NCBI RefSeq assembly: GCF_028596025.1 | Contig: NZ_CP117167.1 | Coordinates: 5,022,001-5,086,000, forward strand | From: Mucilaginibacter jinjuensis | Lineage (GTDB): Bacteria > Bacteroidota > Bacteroidia > Sphingobacteriales > Sphingobacteriaceae | Direction: 5' to 3' | Length of the DNA: 64,000 bases | Shown here: piece by piece, positions 1 to 7,598 of the stretch | Position numbering within the stretch: the stretch's first letter is position 1 | Layout of the letters: each line of letters starts with the position of its first letter | Program-made: the position numbers and the translations under genes | Notes under the pieces: model-generated | The model's input: only the letters and a program-made list of their open reading frames with translations | Told to the model about the DNA's origin: nothing | The model's database searches: none

Positions 1-121
1 ACGTTTTAGCCTTCTCATACAATTCAGCAGACTTTTCGCGAACGATATCTGCCTTGCCTGTGGTATTCACAGGCTCATCGCCCTCATTACCAGAAAATAT
101 TTTTTTAAACGAATCGAACAT
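1..121 (-). CDS. Hypothetical protein, N-terminal part only
   Basis: Reading leftward from an ATG at 121, the frame stays open to the window edge and gives 40 residues beginning MFDSFKKIFSGNEGDEPVN and continuing with a charged, probably helical stretch (ADIVREKSAELYEKAK). There is no signal peptide or membrane segment in the visible part. It lies downstream of hemB on the same strand, separated by a word-repeat hairpin. I do not recognise the family; the helical, alanine/lysine/glutamate-rich start would suit a small stress or YtxH-like protein but that is a guess. Confidence 0.5.
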   Translation of the reverse strand, partial: MFDSFKKIFSGNEGDEPVNTTGKADIVREKSAELYEKAKT

Positions 122-123
122 GT

Positions 124-202
124 TTTTTAAAGTCAAAAGTTAGAAGTCAAAAGTCAAAAGTTGAAGGCGCACCTTTTTACTTTTAACTTTTGACTTTTAA
201 CT
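124..202. repeat. Word-repeat hairpin (AAAGTCAAAAGTTAG type)
   Basis: The left arm repeats variants of AAAAGTCAAAAGTTA, and the right arm repeats TTTTGACTTTTAACTT, so the two halves can fold into a long imperfect hairpin just after the hemB stop. No coding potential is apparent. It belongs to a class of similarly built but differently worded hairpins in this window (see 1185, 7494, 24139, 62783). Confidence 0.7.
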
Positions 203-207
203 TATTT

Positions 208-1179
208 TTATAGCCATTTATTTAACAATACTTCTTTAGCGTGGTAGGTTAAAATTGAGGTTGCTCCGGCACGTTTAAAGCTTGTTAGTACTTCTGTGAT
301 GGCGCGCTGCTCATTTAACCAGCCGTTTTGTATAGCAGCCTTTATCATGGCATACTCACCGCTTACATTATACGCGGCAATTGGCAATTCAGTATTATCT
401 TTTAATAGTTTAATTACATCAAGATATGGCAAACCTGGTTTCACCATTAAAAAGTCAGCACCTTCTGCTTCGTCTAAGCGAGCCTCAATTAAGGCTTCGC
501 GCTGGTTGGCAGGGTTCATCTGGTAGCTTTTTTTATCACCAAATTTTGGTGCCGAACCCAAAGCATCCCTAAACGGACCGTAAAATGCACTGGCATATTT
601 AGCGGTGTACGACATGATAGATACATTGGTAAAGCCTTCATTATCCAAAGCCTCACGGATGTAACCTACGCGGCCATCCATCATATCAGATGGTGCAATA
701 ATATCGGCACCGGCGCGTGCATGGGCTATCGACATTTTAGCTAAAACCTCTAAAGTTTCATCGTTTAATATCTCGCCATTTTCAACAATGCCATCGTGGC
801 CATCGCTGCTGTATGGGTCCATCGCTACATCTGTTACTACGCAAGCTTCGGGGAAATGTTTTTTCACTTCGGTGATGGCACGCAGGTACAAACTCTCTTC
901 GCGGTAGCTTTCTGTTGCGTATTTATCTTTCAGATCCTCATCAATATTGGGGAAAAGATCAAAGGCTTTTAAGCCCAGGTTCATACAGCTTTCAACCTCA
1001 CGCAGCAGGTTATCAATCGAATACCGAAAAATGCCCGGCATTGATGAAACTTCTGTTTTCTGATTTGTACCTTCTACTATAAACAGTGGGAAAATCAAGT
1101 TAGCAGCGCTAACATGTGTTTCCTGCACCATTTGGCGTATCACTTCACTTTTCCTGTTCCTTCTTGGTCTCTGTAACAT
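208..1179 (-). CDS. hemB: Porphobilinogen synthase (delta-aminolevulinic acid dehydratase)
   Basis: This cytoplasmic enzyme condenses two 5-aminolevulinate molecules to porphobilinogen, the second common step of tetrapyrrole synthesis. The 323-residue length is typical. Schiff-base lysines are visible at K194 (SYTAKYASAFYGPFRDA) and K247 (ADFLMVKPGLPY). The metal-site segment reads TDVAMDPYSSDGHDG at about 117-130, lacking the cysteine triad of zinc-dependent enzymes, so it should be of the magnesium/potassium type. It is the last of three leftward haem genes (hemA, hemCD, hemB), 110 nt after hemCD; the gap holds a word-repeat hairpin, so read-through or a separate promoter are both possible. 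Start is an ATG. Confidence 0.97.
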   Translation of the reverse strand: MLQRPRRNRKSEVIRQMVQETHVSAANLIFPLFIVEGTNQKTEVSSMPGIFRYSIDNLLREVESCMNLGLKAFDLFPNIDEDLKDKYATESYREESLYLRAITEVKKHFPEACVVTDVAMDPYSSDGHDGIVENGEILNDETLEVLAKMSIAHARAGADIIAPSDMMDGRVGYIREALDNEGFTNVSIMSYTAKYASAFYGPFRDALGSAPKFGDKKSYQMNPANQREALIEARLDEAEGADFLMVKPGLPYLDVIKLLKDNTELPIAAYNVSGEYAMIKAAIQNGWLNEQRAITEVLTSFKRAGATSILTYHAKEVLLNKWL

Positions 1180-1184
1180 ATTAT

Positions 1185-1290
1185 TTAGTTCGTAGTTGAT
1201 GGTTCATAGTTCATAGCCGAACCCTACTTTTTTATTATATATATTGACTTTGCTGATGTCTATGAACTATGATCCATAAACTATCAACTT
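1185..1290. repeat. Word-repeat hairpin between hemCD and hemB
   Basis: The left arm contains TAGTTGATGGTTCATAGTTC and the right arm contains GAACTATGATCCATAAACTA, giving an imperfect inverted repeat that fills nearly the whole gap between the two haem genes. It has the same architecture as the other word-repeat hairpins but a different word. Confidence 0.65.
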
Positions 1291-2864
1291 TAAAGTCCAA
1301 ACACCGCCTCTGCCAAACCGATTTCATCGGGCGAAAAAGGCAATGTATATTTTATATTCAGTTCATCGAGCGTGCGGCCGGTTGATTTGCCGATGGCTAC
1401 AATTTGCTGGTGATTATCCAAGAGATGATGTTCGAAATAATTTTCAACGTTTGATGGGCTGGTGAATACCAATACATCTGCAGATGATGCCGGTGCGGTT
1501 TCATCCAGCACGGTTTCATAAACCGGCAGATCAATGATCTTGGTATCGGCAGATAACCCCTGGTGGATACTCCTCATTGGATTTTCTGCACCGGGGAATA
1601 ATATCGTAGTACCGTTAGCCAGTTTCGCAAAATCGCGGGCTACTTCGGCAGTATCGTTGCTTTGGCCAACATAATCGGCAAAGTGGCCATTCTTCCGCAA
1701 CATATCTTCTGAGCCACTACCCATTACACCAAACTTAACCGGGTGTGCAAACTTAGGCTCTAACTGGAAGAAATATTCAACCGCATTTTTACTGGTAAAG
1801 AAGATCCACTCCACACTGCGTAAAATATATGAATCGAATGTATTGATTACAGGTACGGTACGTATTAACGACCATGCCTCGATCTCGATACCATGCTTCT
1901 CCAACGCACGGCGGAAATAACTTTGCGAACCCAAATCACGGGATATAAATACTTTTGACGGGAATTTGCGGTCTTTGCCGAAACGGGCAACTATCTTTTC
2001 AGGCAAACCCTCCAGATCATCAGTTTCGATGAATAAACGGTCAGGGAAGCCTTCGCCATCATCAGCCTTAGAAGTAAAAATCTGAAACTTACCTTCGTGC
2101 TTGCGGCAATATACACCCAATGGCAAATGGCAGCCACCGCCAAACAGGTTTAACACCTTACGCTCAACGCCTAATTGCTCGGCAACATCAGGGCGGTTAA
2201 GGGCTTGCAGGCGTTCAAATAACTCGTGGTCATTTTCGCGGATCTGTATGGCCATAACGCCTTGCGCCGGTGCAGGGATTAGTTCTGTTGGGGGTAATTC
2301 TTCTATTAAAAACTCGCTCAGGTCTAATCCTAAACGTGATATACCGGCTTTAGCCAGCATAATAGCATCATATTTTTCGTCGCGCAGTTTTTGGATACGG
2401 GTATTTACGTTGCCACGCAAATCATCAATCTCCAGATCGGGGCGTACAGCCAATAACTGGGCACGGCGACGGTTTGATGAGGTACCTACACGGCCGCCAA
2501 ACTTTACCGACAGCTTTTGATGAACATCGACACAATCCTTCAAAATCAACAACAACTCAGATGGGTCTTCCCTTTCAGAAACTGCTGCGATGATAAGCCC
2601 CGCGGGGTTCTCAGTCGGCAGATCTTTGTGTGAGTGTACAGCTATATCAATTTTGCCAGCCAATAATTCTTCTTCAATCTCTTTGGTGAAAAACCCTTTA
2701 CCCTCCAGCTTATCAAAGCTCAGGTTCAGGATGCGGTCGCCCTGTGTTTTAATAATCTTAAGTTCGGCAGAAACGCCTATGCTGGCCAGTTCGTTTTTAA
2801 CAAAGTTAGCCTGCCATAAAGCAAGATCGCTGCCGCGTGTTCCTATGAGTAATTTTCTTTCCAA
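1290..2864 (-). CDS. hemC: Hydroxymethylbilane synthase / uroporphyrinogen-III synthase fusion (HemCD)
   Basis: Residues 1 to about 300 are a complete HemC: KLLIGTRGSDLALWQA at the start, the HSHKDLP active-site loop near 78-83, and the dipyrromethane-cofactor cysteine C245 in GGGCHLPLG. Residues about 300-524 continue as a HemD-like domain (KVFISRDLGSQSYFRRAL, then FTSKNAVEYFF and VFTSPSNVENYF motifs). One protein would therefore polymerise porphobilinogen and close the ring to uroporphyrinogen III. The start is a TTG at 2864: the frame has a stop 12 nt upstream, and the HemC fold begins immediately after it. A consensus Bacteroidota promoter lies 23 nt upstream of the start. Confidence 0.95.
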   Translation of the reverse strand: MERKLLIGTRGSDLALWQANFVKNELASIGVSAELKIIKTQGDRILNLSFDKLEGKGFFTKEIEEELLAGKIDIAVHSHKDLPTENPAGLIIAAVSEREDPSELLLILKDCVDVHQKLSVKFGGRVGTSSNRRRAQLLAVRPDLEIDDLRGNVNTRIQKLRDEKYDAIMLAKAGISRLGLDLSEFLIEELPPTELIPAPAQGVMAIQIRENDHELFERLQALNRPDVAEQLGVERKVLNLFGGGCHLPLGVYCRKHEGKFQIFTSKADDGEGFPDRLFIETDDLEGLPEKIVARFGKDRKFPSKVFISRDLGSQSYFRRALEKHGIEIEAWSLIRTVPVINTFDSYILRSVEWIFFTSKNAVEYFFQLEPKFAHPVKFGVMGSGSEDMLRKNGHFADYVGQSNDTAEVARDFAKLANGTTILFPGAENPMRSIHQGLSADTKIIDLPVYETVLDETAPASSADVLVFTSPSNVENYFEHHLLDNHQQIVAIGKSTGRTLDELNIKYTLPFSPDEIGLAEAVFGL

Positions 2865-2887
2865 AGAGTATGTATTATTTTGATGCG

Positions 2888-2919
2888 CAAATTTAATTTT
2901 TATACAGTTGCAGCCACAA
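2888..2919 (-). promoter_or_regulatory. Predicted promoter of hemCD
   Basis: On the minus strand TAAATTTG (2888-2895) matches the Bacteroidota -7 box TAnnTTTG exactly, with TTG (2917-2919) 21 nt upstream as the -33 box. The predicted transcript would have a leader of roughly 16 nt before the TTG start codon, which supports that start. Confidence 0.6.
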
Positions 2920-3068
2920 TTTTTATTGCAATGTGAAGATTAGCTGACTGTGTGGTTGTTACCCACTACTAATTGTTGAAAATAAGAAATTTTGGGAGAT
3001 AATTTGAGCTTAAGCAACAATAAATCAGGAGCATATTGGCAATGCTTTATTGAAGCCACAACCTGTCG

Positions 3069-3108
3069 CTCGGGGATTGCCACGCTATCGCTCGCAATGA
3101 CGTGCGAG
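3069..3108. repeat. Half REP-like element (family A2)
   Basis: The sequence ATTGCCACGCTATCGCTCGC followed by AATGACG is the right arm of the GTCATTGCGAG hairpin family found complete at 44531 and 49597. The left arm is missing here, so it looks like a decayed copy. The rest of the 277-nt gap between hemCD and hemA holds only the hemCD promoter. Confidence 0.7.
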
Positions 3109-3141
3109 GTGAGGGATTGCTCTAATAAGAAACTTTGTTGA

Positions 3142-4368
3142 TTAGTTATTTGCGATCAAGATCTCTTTCGCCATTACCATGGGTACACTGATGTACTTTT
3201 TCTCCATGTAATTCATTACTTTTTCAAGTATTTCGCGCGATTGCTGATCCATACCTTGCACCTCTTCTGCAAATACAGAATTGATGGCAGTGTTACGGAT
3301 CTCTTTGATCTTCTCAGGAACCTGGCGCATAGCCACTTCGATGCGGCGTTGCTTTAGCTGAGGTATAAAGTCGTGGATGTTTTCTGCGATGATTTTTTCT
3401 GCGTGTACCAATTCCTGGTAACGCTCCTGCATATTCTTTTTAGCAATCTCGTTCAGCGAGTGAACCTCGATAAAGTTAACCGGGAAATTAACCAATACTT
3501 CCGGATCGGTATCATTAGGGATGGCTAAATCAACGATCGTTTTCTTATCAGTATCGCCATTCAGTAGCGAAGCGTAGATTTCTGGTGTGATGATCGGCTG
3601 AGTTGATGCAGTACAGGTAATAATTACATCGAAACCTTTTTTATAGGTTTTTAGAGCTTCCAGATCATAAGCTTCGCCTTTTAATTCTAAGGCCAACTCT
3701 TGTGCGCTACCCAACGTACGGTTAAATACCGAGAAGTTAGAGTACTTATGCTTTTGCAGATATTTAGAAATATTACGGTTGGTTTCTCCCGCGCCGATAA
3801 TTAAGATACGGGCGTTTGGAGAAAGCTTCAAATCCTTAAGCTTACGGTAAGCTAACGATACAACCGAAATAGGATTTTTAGAAATATTGGTATGGGTATA
3901 AACTTCTTTAGCAGCTTTAACAACACAGCCCATTACCATGCGCAGGTAATCGTCTGTTAAACCTGCCATGCGGCAACTTTCGTAAGCTTTGCGTAACTGG
4001 GCTAAAATTTCTTTTTCGCCAACAATTAAGCTTTCTAAAGAGCATGAGGTACGCAGCAAGTGGTTTAGTGCATCCTGATCTTCGTAGATATTAGCAGCAT
4101 CCAGGAAGGTTTCGGTGTAACCAGGGCAAAGGCCCATATCTAAAGCGTGGAAAAATTTACGGGTAAAATCGCGGTCGATAACTTGCGGGGTAGCCATTAC
4201 AAAGGCAACACGGTTACAGGTAGAAAGGTAAAATATCTCTGGAATATCAAATAATTCTTTTACCTGCTTAAGCTTGGGAGTCAGATCTTCCTGACAAATA
4301 ACCAGTTTTCCCAGTTCCTTCAGTTCGATCTGCTTATGCGTAAATGCTATAACCTTTAAATACTTCAA
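3142..4368 (-). CDS. hemA: Glutamyl-tRNA reductase
   Basis: It reduces glutamyl-tRNA(Glu) to glutamate-1-semialdehyde with NADPH, the first committed step of the C5 haem pathway. The 408-residue protein has the catalytic cysteine C51 in STCNRV, the conserved LIVGEKEILAQ segment at about 114-124, an NADPH-binding GAGETN at 192-197, and a C-terminal helical dimerisation domain. The start is TTG at 4368 (MKYLKVIAFTHK); a TGA lies 21 nt upstream in frame and no ATG intervenes. It heads the leftward haem cluster with its own promoter, with 277 nt before hemCD. Confidence 0.97.
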   Translation of the reverse strand: MKYLKVIAFTHKQIELKELGKLVICQEDLTPKLKQVKELFDIPEIFYLSTCNRVAFVMATPQVIDRDFTRKFFHALDMGLCPGYTETFLDAANIYEDQDALNHLLRTSCSLESLIVGEKEILAQLRKAYESCRMAGLTDDYLRMVMGCVVKAAKEVYTHTNISKNPISVVSLAYRKLKDLKLSPNARILIIGAGETNRNISKYLQKHKYSNFSVFNRTLGSAQELALELKGEAYDLEALKTYKKGFDVIITCTASTQPIITPEIYASLLNGDTDKKTIVDLAIPNDTDPEVLVNFPVNFIEVHSLNEIAKKNMQERYQELVHAEKIIAENIHDFIPQLKQRRIEVAMRQVPEKIKEIRNTAINSVFAEEVQGMDQQSREILEKVMNYMEKKYISVPMVMAKEILIANN

Positions 4369-4390
4369 TGCCGTTATAAATTTGACTCAA

Positions 4391-4424
4391 CAAAATTACG
4401 TTCAATATATTCTACCTATGTCAA
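4391..4424 (-). promoter_or_regulatory. Predicted promoter of hemA
   Basis: On the minus strand TAATTTTG (4391-4398) fits TAnnTTTG, with TTG (4422-4424) 23 nt upstream; that spacer is slightly long. The -7 box sits 22 nt before the TTG start codon, nearly the same distance as in hemCD and ispG. Confidence 0.5.
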
Positions 4425-4528
4425 TGCTTTGTCAAAGGAAAACAAAATAGAACGATTTTAAATTAGGTTTAAATAGTTATTAAAACTGTACCTTAAGCTG
4501 TTTACGTAAATAAACAAAGCCAGCAAAT

Positions 4529-4903
4529 ATGCAAATCTTTAGAAATATTAGCATAGTAATTCTTGTCATTTTTTATGCAATTGCCGGCATAAACCATTTT
4601 TGGCATCCAAGAGGATACGTTAAGATCATCCCCGACTATATACCCTACCCATCTCTGATGAACATTATATCGGGTGCGTGTGAACTGATATTCAGCCTGA
4701 TGATGATTTTTCCGGCCACCCGCCCGCTGGCGGGCTGGCTGATTGTGGCCATGTTGGCCGCTTTTTTACCCGTACATATTACCATGGTTTATGACGCGCC
4801 AATGAAGGTTGGCAAACTGGAAGTAACACCTTTTATTGCATGGGCGAGATTATTATTACAACCGGTGCTGATGTATTGGGTCTGGTGGGGTACGAGGGTG
4901 TAG
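4529..4903 (+). CDS. DoxX-like small integral membrane protein
   Basis: The 124-residue protein has four hydrophobic segments (about 5-22, 45-62, 67-90 and 100-120) and the DoxX/DoxD-like opening AGINHFWHPRGY. Members of this superfamily are small inner-membrane proteins with redox- or quinone-linked roles that are mostly unproven. It diverges from hemA and is the only rightward gene before the toxin-antitoxin remnant. A specific substrate cannot be read from sequence. Confidence 0.75.
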   Translation: MQIFRNISIVILVIFYAIAGINHFWHPRGYVKIIPDYIPYPSLMNIISGACELIFSLMMIFPATRPLAGWLIVAMLAAFLPVHITMVYDAPMKVGKLEVTPFIAWARLLLQPVLMYWVWWGTRV

Positions 4904-4924
4904 GTTTTAGATCATTATTTCGAA

Positions 4925-5193
4925 TTAATAATGCCCTCTTAAAGATTGAATTTGCAGGATCACAATTTTATCCTGGTCATATATTTGTAGACAATACGAT
5001 GTTCCCGATCAATTCTACGAGGCCAAAAACCGGATAACTCATGTTTTAACGGCTCTGGTTTTCCAATACCTTCAAACGGATTTTCTTGAATCGCAATTAT
5101 TGGTTGTTGGACTTTCTTCTGAATCGCTTTATTGCCCGACTGCTTCCAATATCTTAAATCTTGTACAGCTTGTGGAGTAAATACTACTTCCAT
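4925..5193 (-). pseudogene. YoeB-family toxin, frameshifted near the C-terminus
   Basis: The intact frame runs 5193-4960 (77 residues) and matches the RelE-fold mRNA interferase YoeB: NPFEGIGKPEPLKHELSGFW, then RRIDREHRIVYKY. Residues equivalent to E. coli E46 and R65 are kept. After VYKY the frame changes at an ATATAT run near 4980 and ends early; the other frame continues DQDKIVILQIQSLRGHY and stops at 4925, restoring the expected terminal His-Tyr. The catalytic histidine is therefore lost from the translated product. The usual FWSRR is FWPRR here. It overlaps its antitoxin by 10 nt. Probably inactive, unless the shift is a sequencing error or recoding. Confidence 0.8.
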
Positions 5194-5381
5194 AAATCTT
5201 CTACGGCAATTTTAACACCCTTGCCATTCTTAACATCCTCTTCCCCATCTAAGATCTTTTTTACAAATTCTGGATCATAAGGACTTTTCTTAGTTTCAAA
5301 ATCAATTTTCAGCGCTTTTGCAATTGCCTTTAAAGCAGATAATTGCTCTTTATTCTTTGGATGCATGATCATTGTTTCCAT
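5184..5381 (-). CDS. Antitoxin partner of the YoeB-like gene (DUF2683-like)
   Basis: This 65-residue protein (METMIMHPKNKEQLSALKA at the start, ending VKIAVEDLWK) resembles the small antitoxins that precede YoeB/RelE-type toxins in Bacteroidota. The N-terminal half would make a short helical DNA-binding or dimer region; the charged C-terminal half would wrap the toxin. I chose the ATG at 5381; a TTG two codons earlier is also possible. The last 10 nt overlap the toxin start, the usual translational coupling. The family name is from memory and should be checked. Confidence 0.75.
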   Translation of the reverse strand: METMIMHPKNKEQLSALKAIAKALKIDFETKKSPYDPEFVKKILDGEEDVKNGKGVKIAVEDLWK

Positions 5382-5444
5382 ATCCAAATTTACATTTAAT
5401 TTTTGTTTTGTTTACTATTGTCAAAGTCACCATCTTCAGCAACA

Positions 5445-6320
5445 ATGCACCCTCACATGCGTTATACCATGCAAATGATCCAGAATAAAACTTATACCAT
5501 ACCGGGTTCTAAAGGCCGTTTAATGCTGGCCGACCTTACTTATAATGATGATAATCCTAATGCGCCGCTTATTATTTTTGTGCATGGCTTTAAGGGGTTT
5601 AAAGATTGGGGCACACATCACCTCGTAGCCCGTTACTTTGCCGAAAATGGTTACCGTGTTTTGAAATTCAATTTCTCACATAATGGCACCACACCCGATA
5701 CACCTTTAGAATTTAGCGACCTGATTGCTTTTAGCGAAAATACATTTTCTATCGAACTGGATGATTTGAAATATATGATCGATTTTGCTGCCGGTGGTTC
5801 GGCCATGCCTGTTGCTGATCAGGTAATATTACTCGGGCATAGCATGGGTGGCGGTATCAGCATTATTAAAGCTGCGGAAGATAAACGTGTAAGCCATTTA
5901 ATTACCATGGCTTCGGTTGCCGACTTTCATAACCTATGGCCTAAACAACTGGAAGCGCAATGGCGCTTAATGGGTACATTTAATTTCCCCAACCATCGTA
6001 CCGGGCAGGAAATGCCGGTAAAGGCAACGCTGTTGGATGATATTGATAGATATTCGGCACGATTAAATATACTGGCGCAAGCAGCCAGTGTAAAACAGCC
6101 CTGGTTAATTGTACACGGCACTGCAGACACAACCGTTGCCGTAAGCCATGCATACGATTTAAAGCGCATGCAGCCCAACGCTGAATTATTGATATTGCCT
6201 AATGCGGATCATGTATTCGATGCATCGCATCCTTATTTTAAAGACATCTTACCGTCAGCTTTGCATGAATTGTGCAAAAAGGCTGTAACATTTTTAAAAG
6301 CAAACGATCCGAAAGAATAA
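5445..6320 (+). CDS. Alpha/beta hydrolase
   Basis: A cytosolic alpha/beta-hydrolase with the nucleophile elbow GHSMGGG, an oxyanion-side motif FVHGFKGFKDWG, and a late NADHVF segment supplying the catalytic histidine; WLIVHGTADTTV carries the probable acid. The likely substrate is an ester or peptide but cannot be specified. Several in-frame ATGs lie close together (5445, 5457, 5469, 5475); the conserved fold begins after residue 10, so a start at 5469 or 5475 is equally plausible. An upstream TTG at 5403 is unlikely. It is a single gene between the toxin-antitoxin remnant and a REP-like hairpin. Confidence 0.85.
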   Translation: MHPHMRYTMQMIQNKTYTIPGSKGRLMLADLTYNDDNPNAPLIIFVHGFKGFKDWGTHHLVARYFAENGYRVLKFNFSHNGTTPDTPLEFSDLIAFSENTFSIELDDLKYMIDFAAGGSAMPVADQVILLGHSMGGGISIIKAAEDKRVSHLITMASVADFHNLWPKQLEAQWRLMGTFNFPNHRTGQEMPVKATLLDDIDRYSARLNILAQAASVKQPWLIVHGTADTTVAVSHAYDLKRMQPNAELLILPNADHVFDASHPYFKDILPSALHELCKKAVTFLKANDPKE

Positions 6321-6373
6321 TGAAGTGAGAAAAGAGGAAGGATAAAAGATAAAGGACATTCCTTATCAAATTT

Positions 6374-6456
6374 TTGTCATTTCGAACGTATGTGAGAAAT
6401 CTTCTTCACGAGATAAGTATATAGCAGAAGATTTCTCCTACCGTCGAAATGACAAG
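6374..6456. repeat. REP-like hairpin, family B (GTCATTTCGA)
   Basis: The left arm TTGTCATTTCGAACG and the right arm CGTCGAAATGACAA pair, with inner arms GAGAAATCTTCT and AGAAGATTTCTC also pairing. It is intergenic, between two rightward genes. A half copy lies at 35011-35047. Confidence 0.8.
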
Positions 6457-6488
6457 TAGTAAACAAGAATTAGATTATAATAATACAA

Positions 6489-7493
6489 ATGCCAATCAAC
6501 TTAAAAGGCTCCCGTAAAGAGGGACCCAAATATATGAACCCCATACTAACTGATGAAGCTGGCTTCGGCAAAATGCCGTCGATTTTATGGGATTACATGA
6601 CTAACAAGGCCGAAAGTGTTCCGAAGAAAACATTAGGCCCTTTCAAAACCAATCCCGAAATATTTAATACCCCACCAGAGAGCGGTTTACGCATTACCTG
6701 GATAGGCCACTCGAGCATATTGATTGAAATTGACGGTAAACGCATTTTAACCGACCCGGTGTGGAGCCAACGCGCATCATTCTCTAAAAGCTTTGGGCCT
6801 AAACGTTTCTTTGATGCGCCAATTGCTTTGGATGATCTGCCTCCGCTGGATGCCATCATTGTTTCGCACGATCATTATGATCACTTCGATGAGGCGACTA
6901 TTAAATATTTCGCAAACCTTTCAGTTCCTTTTTATACCTCATTAGGTGTCGGTTTTTATCTCGAAAAATGGGGTATAGCTAAAGATCGAATTACCGAAAT
7001 GGATTGGGGCGACACCGCCAAAGTAGGTGACGACATGACAATCACCACCACTCCTACCCGTCACTTTTCGGGTCGTGGGATTACGCATCGCAATGAAACT
7101 TTGTGGTCGGCATTTGTGATTAAGGGTAACAAGCACAATATATTTTTCGGTGCCGATTCGGGCTGGTTCGAAGGTTTTGCAGATATAGGCGAAGCCTACG
7201 GCCCATTCGATTTAACCATGCTGGAAATTGGCGCTTATGGCAAAAACTGGCCGGATATACACATGGGCCCAGATCATGCATCGAACGCCCACCTTGCCCT
7301 CAAAGGCGGCCTGATGATGCCAATCCACTGGGGAACATTTAATCTGGCATTACATGCCTGGTATGAACCCATCGAGCGCTTACAGCAATTAGCCAAAGAA
7401 AAACAAATCCGCTTATTCGCACCAGAACCTGGGCAGCCTACGCAGGTTAATGATCTGCCGTTTATTTCGGGCTGGTGGAGAAAGTATAGGTAG
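6489..7493 (+). CDS. Metallo-beta-lactamase-fold hydrolase, NAPE-PLD/UlaG-like
   Basis: The 334-residue protein carries the dinuclear metal motif HDHYDH (in VSHDHYDHFDEAT, about residue 125), the preceding ITWIGHSSILIEIDG strand, and later metal-site histidines in TPTRHFSGRG and MPIHWGTFNLA. This arrangement matches the NAPE-PLD/L-ascorbate-6-phosphate-lactonase branch of the superfamily, whose members hydrolyse phosphodiesters or lactones. There is no clear signal peptide, so it is probably cytoplasmic. Start is the ATG at 6489. The natural substrate is unknown. Confidence 0.88.
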   Translation: MPINLKGSRKEGPKYMNPILTDEAGFGKMPSILWDYMTNKAESVPKKTLGPFKTNPEIFNTPPESGLRITWIGHSSILIEIDGKRILTDPVWSQRASFSKSFGPKRFFDAPIALDDLPPLDAIIVSHDHYDHFDEATIKYFANLSVPFYTSLGVGFYLEKWGIAKDRITEMDWGDTAKVGDDMTITTTPTRHFSGRGITHRNETLWSAFVIKGNKHNIFFGADSGWFEGFADIGEAYGPFDLTMLEIGAYGKNWPDIHMGPDHASNAHLALKGGLMMPIHWGTFNLALHAWYEPIERLQQLAKEKQIRLFAPEPGQPTQVNDLPFISGWWRKYR

Positions 7494-7598
7494 TTTTTGG
7501 TTATTGAGTTATTAGGTTATTGAGGATTAGTTACTGGGTTATTGAGTTACTAAGTTATTGCGTAAGATCCAATAACTTAGTAACCTAATAACTACCAA
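7494..7598. repeat. Word-repeat hairpin (GGTTATTGAGTTA type)
   Basis: The left arm reiterates variants of GGTTATTGAGTTACT and the right arm reads CAATAACTTAGTAACC and TAATAACTACC. The element fills the space between two convergent genes and could act as a bidirectional terminator, although it lacks a clean GC stem and T-run. Confidence 0.7.

Noticed and set aside
4840..5037. Rightward 65-residue frame over the YoeB region
   Set aside because: It is antisense to the toxin remnant and has no recognisable features.
5403..5444. TTG start for the alpha/beta hydrolase at 5403
   Set aside because: Several ATGs lie just downstream and the conserved domain starts after them.
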